This document shows, in pieces, positions 1-11,762 of a stretch of 64,000 bases of DNA. This stretch comes from Lobosporangium transversale (Eukaryota > Mortierellomycota > Mortierellomycetes > Mortierellales > Mortierellaceae). The stretch's first letter is position 1. Every line of letters starts with the position of its first letter. The stretch spans positions 310,001 to 374,000 of the forward strand of contig NW_019029002.1 of the NCBI RefSeq assembly GCF_002105155.1. The letters are read 5' to 3'. The notes under the pieces are model-generated. The model was not told the DNA's origin, did no database searches, and saw nothing but the letters and a program-made list of their open reading frames with translations. Both the position numbers and the translations under genes were made by a program.

Positions 1-3000
1 CTCGTTCATTACGCTTTAGGATAGGGCTCTTGGTATCAATTTGCAATGAGGATCCGCCATTCTGCTGTCTTCTAAAACCACCTGCTTCAACCTCGAACAT
101 TGAACCTGAGACCTGAGTGTTGGTTGATATGAAATGGGAGGATTCAGTCTCACTCTCCATCTTGGAGACTGCCTTGCTTGTCATTGTCGTAGTTTTGTGT
201 CCAACCTTTTGCAAGCTGGCTGAAACTTCTGTACTTTCTGTTTCATCTGATCTTTGCGAGCGTGAGTCGCTACTAGTGACACTAGCATTAGTAACCGCAC
301 TAGAACTCTTGTTTGTAGTAGTCTGGCTTTGTGTAGTAGTTCGCTGCTCCTGTTGGGCGCTAGTTACTTGGGCATCAGATGTGAGGCGACTAGCCCCTTG
401 CGTACTACTGAGTGTAACAGCTCGGCGACCCTCTTTGCCAAAATAGCTTCCCGATCTGGGTCCAGCAGGGATCTCAAACATCTTTTCTCCACCAACCGTG
501 CTAGTGTTGGAGGTAGAGCTAACTTCTACGCCATCCTTAAACTTGCGACGAGTGATTGTTGTTATTACAGTAGTTCTGACGAACCTATATGAGCCGGGTG
601 TGGTCATTTTGACAGTGGATGAGGCAGATGAAATGGACGAGCTGCTCAAGGCTGCAGTTGAAGTCGCTGTCGTACTGGATTTACGGCCCACTATATTGTC
701 CTGCGTTGAACTTCTCTCAGCACCTCCAACAGTCGTATGGCTGCCTGTTACCGTAGACAGTTGTCCCTCAGAGCCTTTGGTAGCTTGTCCTGCACGTGTT
801 CTACCTGGTTGAGCATTCTTTTCTGTAGTATTAGTGACAGCAGTGTCTGTTGCTGATTCAGTAGACCGATGAACTATACCAGACCGGTTTTCAGTAGCAA
901 TTGCGATCCCCGCTGTGCCAACAGCAGCAGCAACAGCCGCTGCGGCTCTACCACCAGCCCTTTGTATCGCCGTAATATTCGTTGGTTCTTTGTTAGTAGC
1001 GCCAGCGCCACCAAACCATGAAATGTCTCTTGTAGTTCGACGATCCTGTCGAAGAGGAAGAGCAATATCAATCTCGTCATCCTCAATCCGAAGCTTCTTT
1101 TTAACCAGGGATACATTAGGAGGATCCCAGGCATTCCTAAACGTATAGGATGATTCTTCTTGCTGCTTCTGCCGTTGTAGTGCTCTCATTCTTGCGAGCT
1201 TAGCTAGCCTGATCTTCTCGAGTCGCAGCTCTTCCTCCTTGATTCGAGCTTCCTCTTGTTCCTTAGCCCATCTCTCTTCCTCTTCTAATCGTTTCCGGAC
1301 AATCTCGGCCTCATATTGTTCTTGGCGTTGTCTAGCTTCGTATGCAAGCATATCCTCAAGGCCATACCCCTTCCGAATACCCCCAGCGCTACTCTTGCGA
1401 CTCCTTGGCCGTCTCTTCTCAGTCTGTCGAAGAATTGATAACTGAACTCCTCGGTCAATATCCCAGGCATTGACCAATCTGAAGTTCTCGAATGCTTGAC
1501 TTCCAGTCATTTGCTCATGCGCTTCCTCTTTCCTACGGTTTTGCTCATACCGTGCGTACTCTTGATGTCTAATTTGCTCAAGGGCTGCCTCCTCAAGTTC
1601 AAGACGCTTGATTTCCTCTAACTTCTTTTGACGTCGTTGTCCCTCTGCTGTAGCAGCATAATTGTAATATCTTCGAGTGGGCATTCTAGGGCTCTTGGGC
1701 GCGTTCGAATCAGTAGGAGTCTCCCAGGGGAAGACAGGTTTGCCCTTACCAGATGGCACAGGGGTGTCTTCTCCATTCGTTGTATCTTCAATCACTAATG
1801 GGACTGGCTTCATTTCTGGATGAGTCTTCCGTGGATCTTCAGGTAGATCCCATGCGTTGGGGTAGTACATATCAGGAAGACCCACGGGCTCGGGTATAAT
1901 GCCATTGAAGCTAGATCTCCTGTCATCAACATGGGAGTCAATGTTAGTAGGAAGACGGTAGCGGTAGTCTGTGAGGTGATGTGGATTAGTTTCCTGGCCG
2001 ATTGAGGGCTCTGAGCCCTCAGAATGAGGATAAGTTTGTCTTCTCTCTGGACCATTGACATTTTCATTAGAGTCGTGTTGGTGTGAGTCTGATTGAGGTA
2101 GCTCAGGGATCTTGGGAGGAGGAGGAGGGGGTTGATAATGATAATCAGTTAGATGGTGAGGATTATGGGGGTATTGTGGTTCGTGATGTTCGTGATGTTC
2201 GTGATGTTCATGACGCTCCTGATACTGATGAACCTCATGGTGATAACTTTGCTCTTGATGGTTATGACCATGGTGCCGATCTACTCTTTCGGCTATACGT
2301 GGCGGAATAGGAGGCCGCCATTGTTCCTGGTGGCTAGGCTGATGAGCATCAGTTCCACCCCCATCTGCATTGTGATGGTGCTCATGGTGATAGTCCTGTT
2401 GATGATGTTCTTGGTGGGGATGTTCATAATGTTCTTGATGATGATGCTGCTGCTCTTGCTGTTCCTGATGGTGATGCTCCTGATGATCGTTATTGTGTTG
2501 CTCTTGATGGTGATACTCGTGGTGATGCTGGTGATGTCCTTGATGTTCTTGATGATGTTCTTGATGGTGTTCTTGATGTTCTTGATGATGTTCTTGATGA
2601 TGTTCTTGATGGTGTCCTTGATATTGATGCTCCTGGTGGTGATGATGCTGGTAGTGCACTACTGGGGGAGGAGGCTGCTGCTTCTGACCTTGGTGGTCAT
2701 AAGGCTTAAACCAGCCTTCATAATGGGGTGGTTTCTCAATCTCTGGCTCATGGGTTTGGCCATCTAGGCCAATATAATCCCATTTGCTTTTTGGCGGTAG
2801 ATCGTAGCCATGCTCTACCTCATGAATATCGGATGGCTAGGATGGAAATATAAACATGTGCGGTAAGTCTCTAACATGGCAAGGAGATAAGGGAGGACTT
2901 GTTTCTTTTGATAATATATTATATGTTTGTTGCACTTTTTTTTGTAGAACCTCTTGAACACCCATGGATTCCCTCCATTTCTTTTTTATCTTTGTTTGTT

Positions 3001-4817
3001 CCTGCATACATCCGACAATTTGTAGTCCGCCAAATAGATAAAGAAATTTCAGAGAGTACAAAGCACAAACATCCCCTCTCAGAAAAGAGCTCAGGCCATC
3101 CCCATCCTTTCCGAGGATTGCTTCAAAGAATGAGAGCCCAGAAATGGTATCAAGAATATCATCACTGATAAAGGAATTTAGAACTCAAATAATAAAAAAC
3201 TCAGATTAAGCAGCATTGTGCTTTCAATTCCTCTCGTTAAATTCATTACTCAAAGCATGTACCGATGAAAGTTGAAGAGCTGACATACCTTGCCTCCAAC
3301 ATACTGGTCAAAGACATTCCACCATTGCTGAACAAGCGATATCGAATCTGTAGAAGAGGTGTTCCGTGGGAAGACTGTTCCATCAGCAAAGCGGAGCCAC
3401 TGCCATGGTTTGAAAGTGCCCACAAAGTGAATGACCGCTAGTTTATCCTTGTATTGTTGGAATGCAGGAGCATAGCTAAGAATAACAGTAATTTACAACA
3501 GTATTAATAACAGTGTACCGAGTACCAGTGATCTTTTTTTCTTTTCCCAATAAAAATAAATAAAATAAAAAGCATAGAAGAAGAGAGGAGTGATGCCGTG
3601 TTTTCGCTGATAGGATTTCATTGAATGAACTAATATAGCCAAGAAAGTAGCGATTCAGCTAGCAAAAGAAGATAGAGAATTACCCTATCCCTCCTGTTAC
3701 ACCCTTTGCTGGTTACTTTCACGATTGACTCCACCAGGCTTCTTTTTTTTACCCCTGCATTTTGGCATGAAAGCAATTTAACATTCCCTCGCACCGATCA
3801 ATCAGTTTGTCGCATGGGAGTGGCCCTTTCATGTAACTGTATAACCAACCTGTATGGTAAATCCGCATACCAAGCCTGAGCACATTTATCTTCATGTGTC
3901 AACGTAGGGATATGGGTATTTAAACGATGTCATCATTATCTCCAAAGAAATAAAATATAATAAAATAAAAAAGGACTTTGTGTCCCTGAATTCAATCTCG
4001 ACAGATACAAAACTGAAAAACTGAAAATGTCAATAAACTAGCTCCGCTCACCTGTAAACAGAAGTAGGCGTTGTATTGTAGATGAAAGGAAGGCGGTTAC
4101 TGACGTCGCCTCTAGACCAGCCATCAAAGTAGCTATTAAGCAAACCTTGATCACCACCTTGAATCATGATAAGTAGTCAACGATATAGAGTAAAGAAAAA
4201 AGCTCGTTAACGCTTGGGAGCCTTGCCAATCAAAAGGTAAAAAAAAAAACTTTCTTTCCTTTTAACGTCTTCATTAGATGGGAGGTAGTTAGAATGAGAA
4301 ACATACCATCAAAGGTGCCCTGTTGTTCTGCCACCTCAATCAACCCCTTGTAATCTTCATACTTGGGTCGACAAACAAACACTCCAGAATTGAAGCAATC
4401 GGGCCACCCTGCATCGGGAGCCGCTGCGAAGCGTGTGTTGCGGTCTGGGTCGTCCAATGCGCCGTTGGCTGCAGAGTCAAAGAGCTCATCAATGTTTCGC
4501 ATCACGAGCGTATCAGCATCCAGGAAAATGACCTTTGAGTACTGGGTTTGGTTGAAGACATGAATTTTTGTCAATGTGATGCCTAGTTCGGGTCTTCCAA
4601 GTAATTGTAGATTCTTTGTGGAATGAGAATCGATCTCACCAATCTCGATGACAGCATCGTAGACTTGTGCGATCCGGTCACGAATGGGGCGTGAGACATT
4701 AGCTGTAATGAGAATGGCAAGCTTCTTGGTAGTATGGGCCGCACGGAGCGAGTGACCGAGCACAAGTGCGCCACTAGCGTAGTTATTATTGGTGAGGAGG
4801 GTAATGTAGGCCTCCAT
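1..4817 (-). CDS. GLG1: Glycogenin (GT8 glycosyltransferase) with very long His-rich C-terminal tail; 3' end cut by window edge
   Basis: Self-glucosylating primer of glycogen synthesis in the cytosol, transferring glucose from UDP-glucose to its own tyrosine. Exons read on the minus strand: 4817-4307, 4157-4052, 3475-3289 and 2836 to beyond base 1, all frame-consistent. The first three exons give a 268-residue GT8 domain: N-terminal TLLTNNNYASGALVLGHSLR, the DxD metal-binding site in IFLDADTLVMRN, FDGGDQGLLN, and VYSYAPAF, whose Tyr205 or Tyr207 corresponds to the glucosylated tyrosine of animal glycogenin. The last exon adds at least 945 codons. It starts with an HHQEH-type His/Gln/Glu-rich stretch (about 2660-2130). 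Two NPHHLTDY motifs, three NAWD motifs, a PVFPWE motif, a charged helical region (about 1640-1180) and a Ser/Thr-rich region follow. PVFPWE and NAWD-type motifs occur in fungal glycogenin tails as I recall, where tails recruit glycogen synthase. The protein exceeds 1,210 residues; yeast Glg1/Glg2 are far shorter. Confidence 0.9.
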
Positions 4818-6223
4818 GGCAAGATGCCTAATTCTGAAGGAATGAGGAGAATGGAAAATGGACTCTGAAGGATGAAGAAAGAAAGAAAAGAAAAAAAAGA
4901 GAGTGAGTATGAGAGAGAAGCAAAGAGAAAAGGCGACGCGACGAGGACCATCTGATTCGAAAAGTCAAATGATTTAACATGGCAACGGCACGACACTTGC
5001 AAGCCATATCAAAACGCGAGTGACTGACAAGCTTTGCTTTTGCTTTTTTTTTTTTTTGCCTTTTCAGTTTTCTTCTTATTCCAAGTGTTACAAGTGCACG
5101 AGTGTACGGATTTTATTAATGATGAAGAAAATACAGGATCCAAACGGATGGGGTGAGCACAGACAACAAGCAACGAAAAAAAAAAAAAAAAAAAGTATTA
5201 TGTCGTTTGCATGTTTCTTGCATATGCCTTTATGCATGCCACATACTTTCAGCCTAACCTTCTTGCCCAATCTATCTTCCTGCATGTCTACACCTCTGCA
5301 TTAAGGAAAGACATGGATGCCCAATGCGCATGGTCCATCCATATTTGAACATTAACGAAATGAAATCGGATAACTTCGTTCTGATCTAGTACTTTCTACA
5401 ACTGTTATTAGTGATGCTCATAGCCACATAGTGTTGTTAAAAAAGAAAAGAAAAGAAAAGAAAAGAAAAGAAAAGAAAAGGGAGCGCGGTACAATACATG
5501 TGAAAAAAAATAAAAAAATAAAAAAATAAAAAAATAAAAAAAATACGGTCCTTCCGTTTTCACCCCTCAAATCCCAACTTTGAACATCATTTACCCAACA
5601 CAAAACGCATTGCTTGTTGTACTCTTGTTTGCTTTGTATTAAGGTTACTATCTTTTATCAGTCAGAACCACACGCTTAATGCTCGTATCCGATACAGAGC
5701 AAACAACGATAAACAATCATAATCATCAGAAAATCCATCAGGAATTGCTAGTAAAAATGGATGTGAGCTTATCGAAGGGGAAAAAAAAAATGGGTTCAAA
5801 AATTTTTATCAATTACATCTAGGACGACAAACCACAAAAGAGGATTGAGTTTCTACATCACGTTCATTTCTATTTCCTCCGTGCAGTTGAAATACAACAA
5901 TTATACATGGACCTGCATAGTTTGGTTAACAAAAAATAAACAAACACCAAACAAACTAAGGAAAAGGACGTGCGCATGTGAGTTGTCTGTTTAATCGATT
6001 GGGAGCTTGATTGTTAGATGGTCTCTTCTTTCGATACTGCGGATGTAGAATTGTAACATATTGGATTTGTCGATCTCCAAGACAAAAACTACAACCGACA
6101 AGGGATCATGAGCACATTGCCCTATCAGGTTCTTCATTCTGTATACTTGAACTTATTTTTTATTTTGTTTGCTTATTTTATGTTATCTTATCTGAGTCTT
6201 AATGGATCTATTCGTGCAGATTA
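4818..6223. other. Intergenic: glycogenin upstream region and EF-3 3' flank
   Basis: About 1.4 kb with no convincing gene on either strand. It holds A-rich simple sequence, including an (AAAAG)n tract near 5441-5480, an (AAAAAAT)n tract near 5502-5548, and poly(A) near 5176-5194. The part next to 4818 should contain the glycogenin promoter, and the part next to 6223 the EF-3 3' untranslated region. Confidence 0.6.
5441..5548. repeat. Tandem (AAAAG)n followed by (AAAAAAT)n
   Basis: Direct reading shows about eight AAAAG units, a short unique spacer, then several AAAAAAT units. It lies between genes. It looks like ordinary microsatellite growth from an A-rich seed. Confidence 0.8.
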
Positions 6224-9200
6224 TTAATCACTGTCTGTGTCAGGCTAAAGGTTGCCGCCAAAAGAAAAAGAAAGAGAAAGAGAAAGAGGTGTATAAAAAA
6301 GACCGTTAGTAAGAAGGCAATACTATAGTATTTCGTATCAATTAAGGGAAAAGCAAGTAACAGTATTTGCTACTCACCGGCTTAGGAGTTCCCTTGTCTG
6401 AGGCTAGCCATTCCAAATGTCTTAATCGACGGCGTGTTTCCTGTGCTTTAAGCTCGTTTCTTGACTTCTTCTTCTTCTTGTTTACCACCACTATCGGCTT
6501 CTCTGCATCTTCAAAGTTGCCCTCCTCCACCGCTGTCTTACCATTGATCGTTAGGTGGCCTGTGTTCATCGACCATGTCTCAGGACACAATGCGCTCAAA
6601 AACTCATTGCTATGTGAAATCATAATCACAGCTCCTCCCCAGTTGCGAATTGCTACTGCTAGACCGCCCAGCGCTTCACGGTCCAGGAAATTGGTAGGCT
6701 CATCCAAGACCAACATGTGTGGGTTATTCCACATCGCTGCCGCAATCACCACTTTGACCTTTTGACCCCCTGAAAGGCCACTGATCGCATTGTGATCTGC
6801 AATGTCCCCGTCCAGCCCTACATCCTCTAAATGTCGACGAATACTGGATGGTGTCAACTCACGATACCCTAATCCTTCTCTGGACGCCTCCTTATCATCA
6901 AACTGGCGCACTAACTTCTCAAATCCCAATTCCAACAGCCTCTCGCGCGTCATCCATGTGTTAAACTTGTGTACATGATTCTTCCACTTGATCTCGTATT
7001 GATACGATTTCTTTAGCTTCTGGCGGCCCATGATCTGCTCTACCTGTCGCTTGCTACCGTCTTTACCTGTCACCCATGTGTCCATCTGTTTCAGCTCTTC
7101 GGGCGTCATGGCCACTGTAGGCTTTTCAAGCACCTCGCGGTCTGCGCCCCCTTGGTACCGCCATTGAATGTAAGCATTAGGTGTCTTTTCTAGGTGCTGT
7201 TCCAGATGATGGAAGGCATGCTGAGCGACATATCCGATACGGAGATTGGGATGTCTCCATGCGGTTCCCTCTTGAGGCGAGATCTCTCCTGTCAGAAGCT
7301 TGATCATCGTCGATTTTCCGGCACCATTGGGGCCGACCACACCAACGCGCGATGACAACGACAATTGCACAGAGACGTTATGCAGTGAAGGCTTGGAAGC
7401 CCCTGGGTATGTATATGTACAATTGATCATCTTCATGATGGATCTTGTGTTGGATTTGACACCCATCAAGAATGATGGCTTGGGAAATTCAAATTTGACA
7501 GAGGTAGCTGCCAGGGTATAATAGGACTTAGCCTCAGGCTTAAGTTTGACGAACTCTGACAAGTTGCCCTTGTACATCTTAAGTTTCTTGCGTTCAAAAT
7601 GCAGGATATTGGTGCAAACATTGTCAAGAAAAGAAGAGTCGTGCGAGACGATAATCGACGTAACATTAGTCTGACCCACCAGATACTCTTCTAACCATTT
7701 GATGTTCGTAACGTCCAGATGATTGGTCGGTTCGTCCAAAAGCAAGATATCAGCCTTCATAAGCATGGCGCGCGCCAACTCTAGCTTCATCTTCCAACCC
7801 CCCGACAGAGATGCGACCTTGCGCTTTTGCATCTCGTCTGTGAAACCGACAACAGCAAGGGCTTTTTTGAATTCCTCTTCGGATTTATCCGTAATTTTGG
7901 CACCCAAAACAACAAATTCTTCAACGCTCATCTCTCCTTGTTCCCCTTGCAGTGCATGCTCCACAAAGACTGTACGCAGGACATCGGAGGATGGGAAGCC
8001 ATCTACTTTCCCTTGCGCTATTGCGCGCATCAATGTAGTCTTTCCAGCCCCATTGGGGCCACACAGACCATACCGATGTCCACGATGAAGTCTGAGCTGG
8101 GTGTGATTGAGTAACATCATACCCCCATATGCCAACGAAAAATCAATATTGCAGAGCTCCTCGCCTTCTTCATTATCCTCAACAACAGCTTCACCATTTA
8201 GCTTATGATTAAGATCAATGTAATGACTGAGGATGGTCTTGACAACGGCAGCTGCATCGTTCGCAGGCATGAATGCCAGAAAATATGGCGTCACGATTTG
8301 ATTCCACTCTCGTGGTGATAAGTTCTCCTCCTTGATTAGTACGATCGACAAAGCTGCCACATGCTGTTTGACAACATCAAAAAACGCTGGAAAGAATCCA
8401 AATTTGCTAACAGCGCGATTTACAACTGTGCGTGCCTGAGACTCCGTAGGCACGATGGATCCTTCTCGTGTATAAGGGTCAATTCTGGTGGCACCACCAG
8501 CCCTAATAAGCGTGTTTTTTGCAGCAGTAGCCAAGGCACGGATCTCAGGCAGAGCGGCTACGTCAATGATACGTTCTAAACCGGGCAAAAGATCCGGCAA
8601 GAATTGACCAGCTTCTGCTGGATCCTTGACGAGCTTACACAGATTATCAACAATTATAGTAGTCTGACGCTGGATAGTCGAAGACCGTTCATTCAGAGCA
8701 CGTACCAAGAGTGGTACCATAATAGCGAGTGCTGGTCCATGCATGTCTGCCACAAAAGTTGTGGCGGAGAGCTTTTCTATGACTGCTGGAACTTTATCTG
8801 GATGCGCCATGCAGTCACACAAATCCTTGAGATGACGAGAAATATCTGGGTTACCACCCACATTGCACACGCGCAGCATGGTTTTGCTTGCTTGTTCTGC
8901 AACCTATATTTTCAAGAGGATATACAGAAGGGCTCGCTTATTAGGAATTTGATCTTTACAACAGCCTTTCTAGATTTCTCTACGCATACATAAAACGTAA
9001 GGCTTTACCTCGCTTTTTGTGTCCAGAAGACAGTCCTTGACAATAGGAATGATCTCTGGCAAAGCAACGCCAATCTGAATAGGCGATGCATTGGAAAGAT
9101 CCGCTAACAGTTGTAACGCACCAACTTTAGCCTGCCACTTCTTGCCTGGTCCTTTAATGCATTCGAACAATACTGGTAGAACAGTGGGTGCTGACTGGGA

Positions 9201-9629
9201 AGGCATGATGGCTATAATCGCTTCCGCAGCTCTGGCAGCTGCATCCTGTACCACAGGTCCTTTGTCAGCATACAAATCCAGTATCGTAGGAAGCATAGGA
9301 ACCAGGTAGGGCTCTGAGGCTTGACCAATGACATCTGCTAAAGCACATATTCCAATTAACGCTCCCTCGCGTGCAAGGCCAGACTTTTTGTTTTTAGCCT
9401 CTGTCTCCAGATTACTGAGCATGTTGGTGGTTTTAAGATGAATGAGACCATCCTTGACCAATTTAGCAGCCATTGCACGAGCAATGTCATCACATTCCTC
9501 AGAAGTGGGGGCGGTGTAGAGCTGTGAGAGCATCTCGGTGAGCTCGTCCACGTTATCCTTGTTCTTGGCTTGCGTGGACGAGCCTTGAGCAGGAGTCGGC
9601 CCTGCTTGCGATTCAGACGAGGGCAACAT
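6224..9629 (-). CDS. TEF3: Translation elongation factor 3 (eEF3, ABC-F ATPase)
   Basis: Ribosome-bound ATPase of fungi that drives E-site tRNA release during elongation. Exons: 9629-9009, 8903-6378 and a 21-nt last exon 6244-6224 ending KPPDTDSD. Total 1055 residues; yeast eEF3 is 1044. Order: N-terminal HEAT-like helical repeats, four-helix region, first ABC domain with Walker A GPNGAGKTTLMRAI, signature LSGGW and Walker B ILLLDEPTNHLD, second ABC domain with GPNGAGKSTMIKLL, a chromodomain insertion (YEIKWKNHVHKFNTWM), signature LSGGQ and Walker B MLVLDEPTNFLD, then a short Lys-rich tail. All catalytic motifs are intact. An in-frame ATG at 9764 would add 45 residues without family resemblance, so I chose 9629; the N-terminus is the least certain part. 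Confidence 0.96.
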
Positions 9630-10396
9630 TGGTGATGGCGATGTGTAGTTACAAGCGTGCAGAAATAAGTTTGTGAATGATTTTGTTGTGCGATGCGGCA
9701 CAGACGCAACTTCAACTTCTGCGCCACCTTCTTTTCCTTCCCCTCCTATTGCGTAGCGACACATACCGTTGAAACGGTGCCAGCTTTCTTTTAATAAAGA
9801 ACGCTTGAACTGGCCTGTGCTTACACATTCTGTCGCGTGGGAAAGAAAGCCGTGACACCTTTTCTTTTATTTCAAGTACCGCTTACAACTATTTGACTAC
9901 GCGTACATATTACCTACTGAGCACTTTCACCATGTCTGTTAGAATTTAAAAACGATTAAACCCGATGAACCTTAGTTTGAATACTACAAGCTTTATCTTC
10001 ATTTTTATTTTTTTTATTTTTAGTAGACATATTTTAGTCGAGGAGAGTCGACATGTTTTGTCTCCAGCCACGAAGATAACATTTATCCGCGTGAGAGTAT
10101 GTGCTCTTGAGGATTGATGGATAGATGAATAACAGTAATAGCCTGAAAAAGCATCATCTCGCCAGTTAATTGTTGGGCCATAAAATGCTCCTGGACATGG
10201 CTAACAGAAAGAGAAGTGGCAAACTCTCATATAATAGGACTGCTACGAATTACAAACACTTCATCAGCAGAGTGACCATAGTAGTGAATGTAATCTACAG
10301 ACTACACACGTTTTCGTCTTCAAGACACCTGCTTGTTATCATGACAGGTGTTAGACATCTGGCGTGAATCATATTTCTAATATTCAAACCCTCTTT
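9630..10396. other. Intergenic: EF-3 promoter/leader and MSH1 3' flank
   Basis: About 770 bp between two same-strand genes. No gene seen. The side next to 9630 is the expected EF-3 promoter and 5' leader; the side next to 10396 is MSH1 3' sequence. Contains the short T-rich stretch near 10001-10020. Confidence 0.5.
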
Positions 10397-10952
10397 TTAT
10401 TTATTGATTTGCTTATCGTCTTCCTGCAGCAATTGTAATGTCTTCTCGGATATTTTGATCACACTCGTGGGCATACCTGCTAAGCGTGCTACATGAATTC
10501 CATGGGACTTGCGGCATACTCCTGGAATAACCTGATGGATATAAGCAAATGATCCATCATCTTGCCTTTCTATCGTTGTTTGGTAGCATCGTACACGCTC
10601 CAGGGGCTCTTGACCCTTCCACAGTTTTAGGGCCTGGTCTGAACGCACAGCGGCTACAGTCTTCGGTGTTGTTTTGACCCCAAAGGTACCATCGATGGCA
10701 CCAACCATATCAGCGAGCTCATGATAATGTGTTGCAAACAGGGTCCTGCACCTGTTAACATGGTAAAGGTGATGCAGCGTAGCATAAGCAATGGCACATC
10801 CGTCCAAGGTTGCAGTACCACGGCCCACCTCATCCATGATTACAAGTGATCGTTCAGTAGCGTGCTGTAGGATCGACGCTGTCTCTGACATTTCCACCAT
10901 AAACGTTGACTGCGAGTTAGCAAGGTTGTCAGATGCCCCAAGCTGCTTGACG

Positions 10953-10983
<31 letters not shown>

Positions 10984-11731
10984 AAATGGAATGACAGGCA
11001 GCCAGTCCAAAAAGTTTATGCAATCAAAGTTTCGAAGCTTACTCTACTGAATACTTTATCGACAATGCCAAGGCGAGCACTGAAAGCGGGTACAAAGCTT
11101 CCCATCTGGGCCATGATTGTCAGAATGGCATTCTGACGTAAGAACGTGCTTTTGCCACCCATGTTGGGGCTATCAAAGGCCATACCAGAAATAAAATAAG
11201 TAAACTCTGTATGTAGAAGATAAATTCAGTATTCATTGGTTGCCTCTTTATATGTTACCCAGTCAATAGCCAGATCAGTTCGTTCTGACCAACCGAGCAG
11301 TTATTTTCTACGAATTGACGACCTTCGCTTTGTAGCGCCAGCTCTACTACGGGGTGACGACCCGAGATAACAACCGATTCCTCACTAGAAGTAAATTTTA
11401 TATGATAATTATAATTCAATCAATCGAAATACTTTTTTTTTTTTTTTTTTTTTTTTTGTTAGACTGAACATACTAACCTGCTGTTCAGAGTAGGACGAAC
11501 ATAACGACGCTCAAGCATCATCTTGGCAAATGACACAAGGACATCCAACTGTGCGATATATCGGCAGTTCTGTACAATGGCTGTACTCTCCTCTAGAATT
11601 TCTGAGCGCGTGGCACTAAGAATACTCTTCTCTTCTTGGACGATTTGAAATTCCAGTTTCTCAATAGCATCCATGATTTGAGATAATGCCTACACAGGCA
11701 AATAGAGCGAGTGAGCACCATCCATTACTCC

Positions 11732-11762
<31 letters not shown>

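Noticed and set aside
2153-2767. Plus-strand open reading of 204 codons rich in Met, Leu and Val
   Set aside because: It is the antisense of the His/Gln-rich glycogenin tail (CAT/CAA/GAA units read backwards as ATG/TTG/TTC); the minus frame continues a recognised protein.
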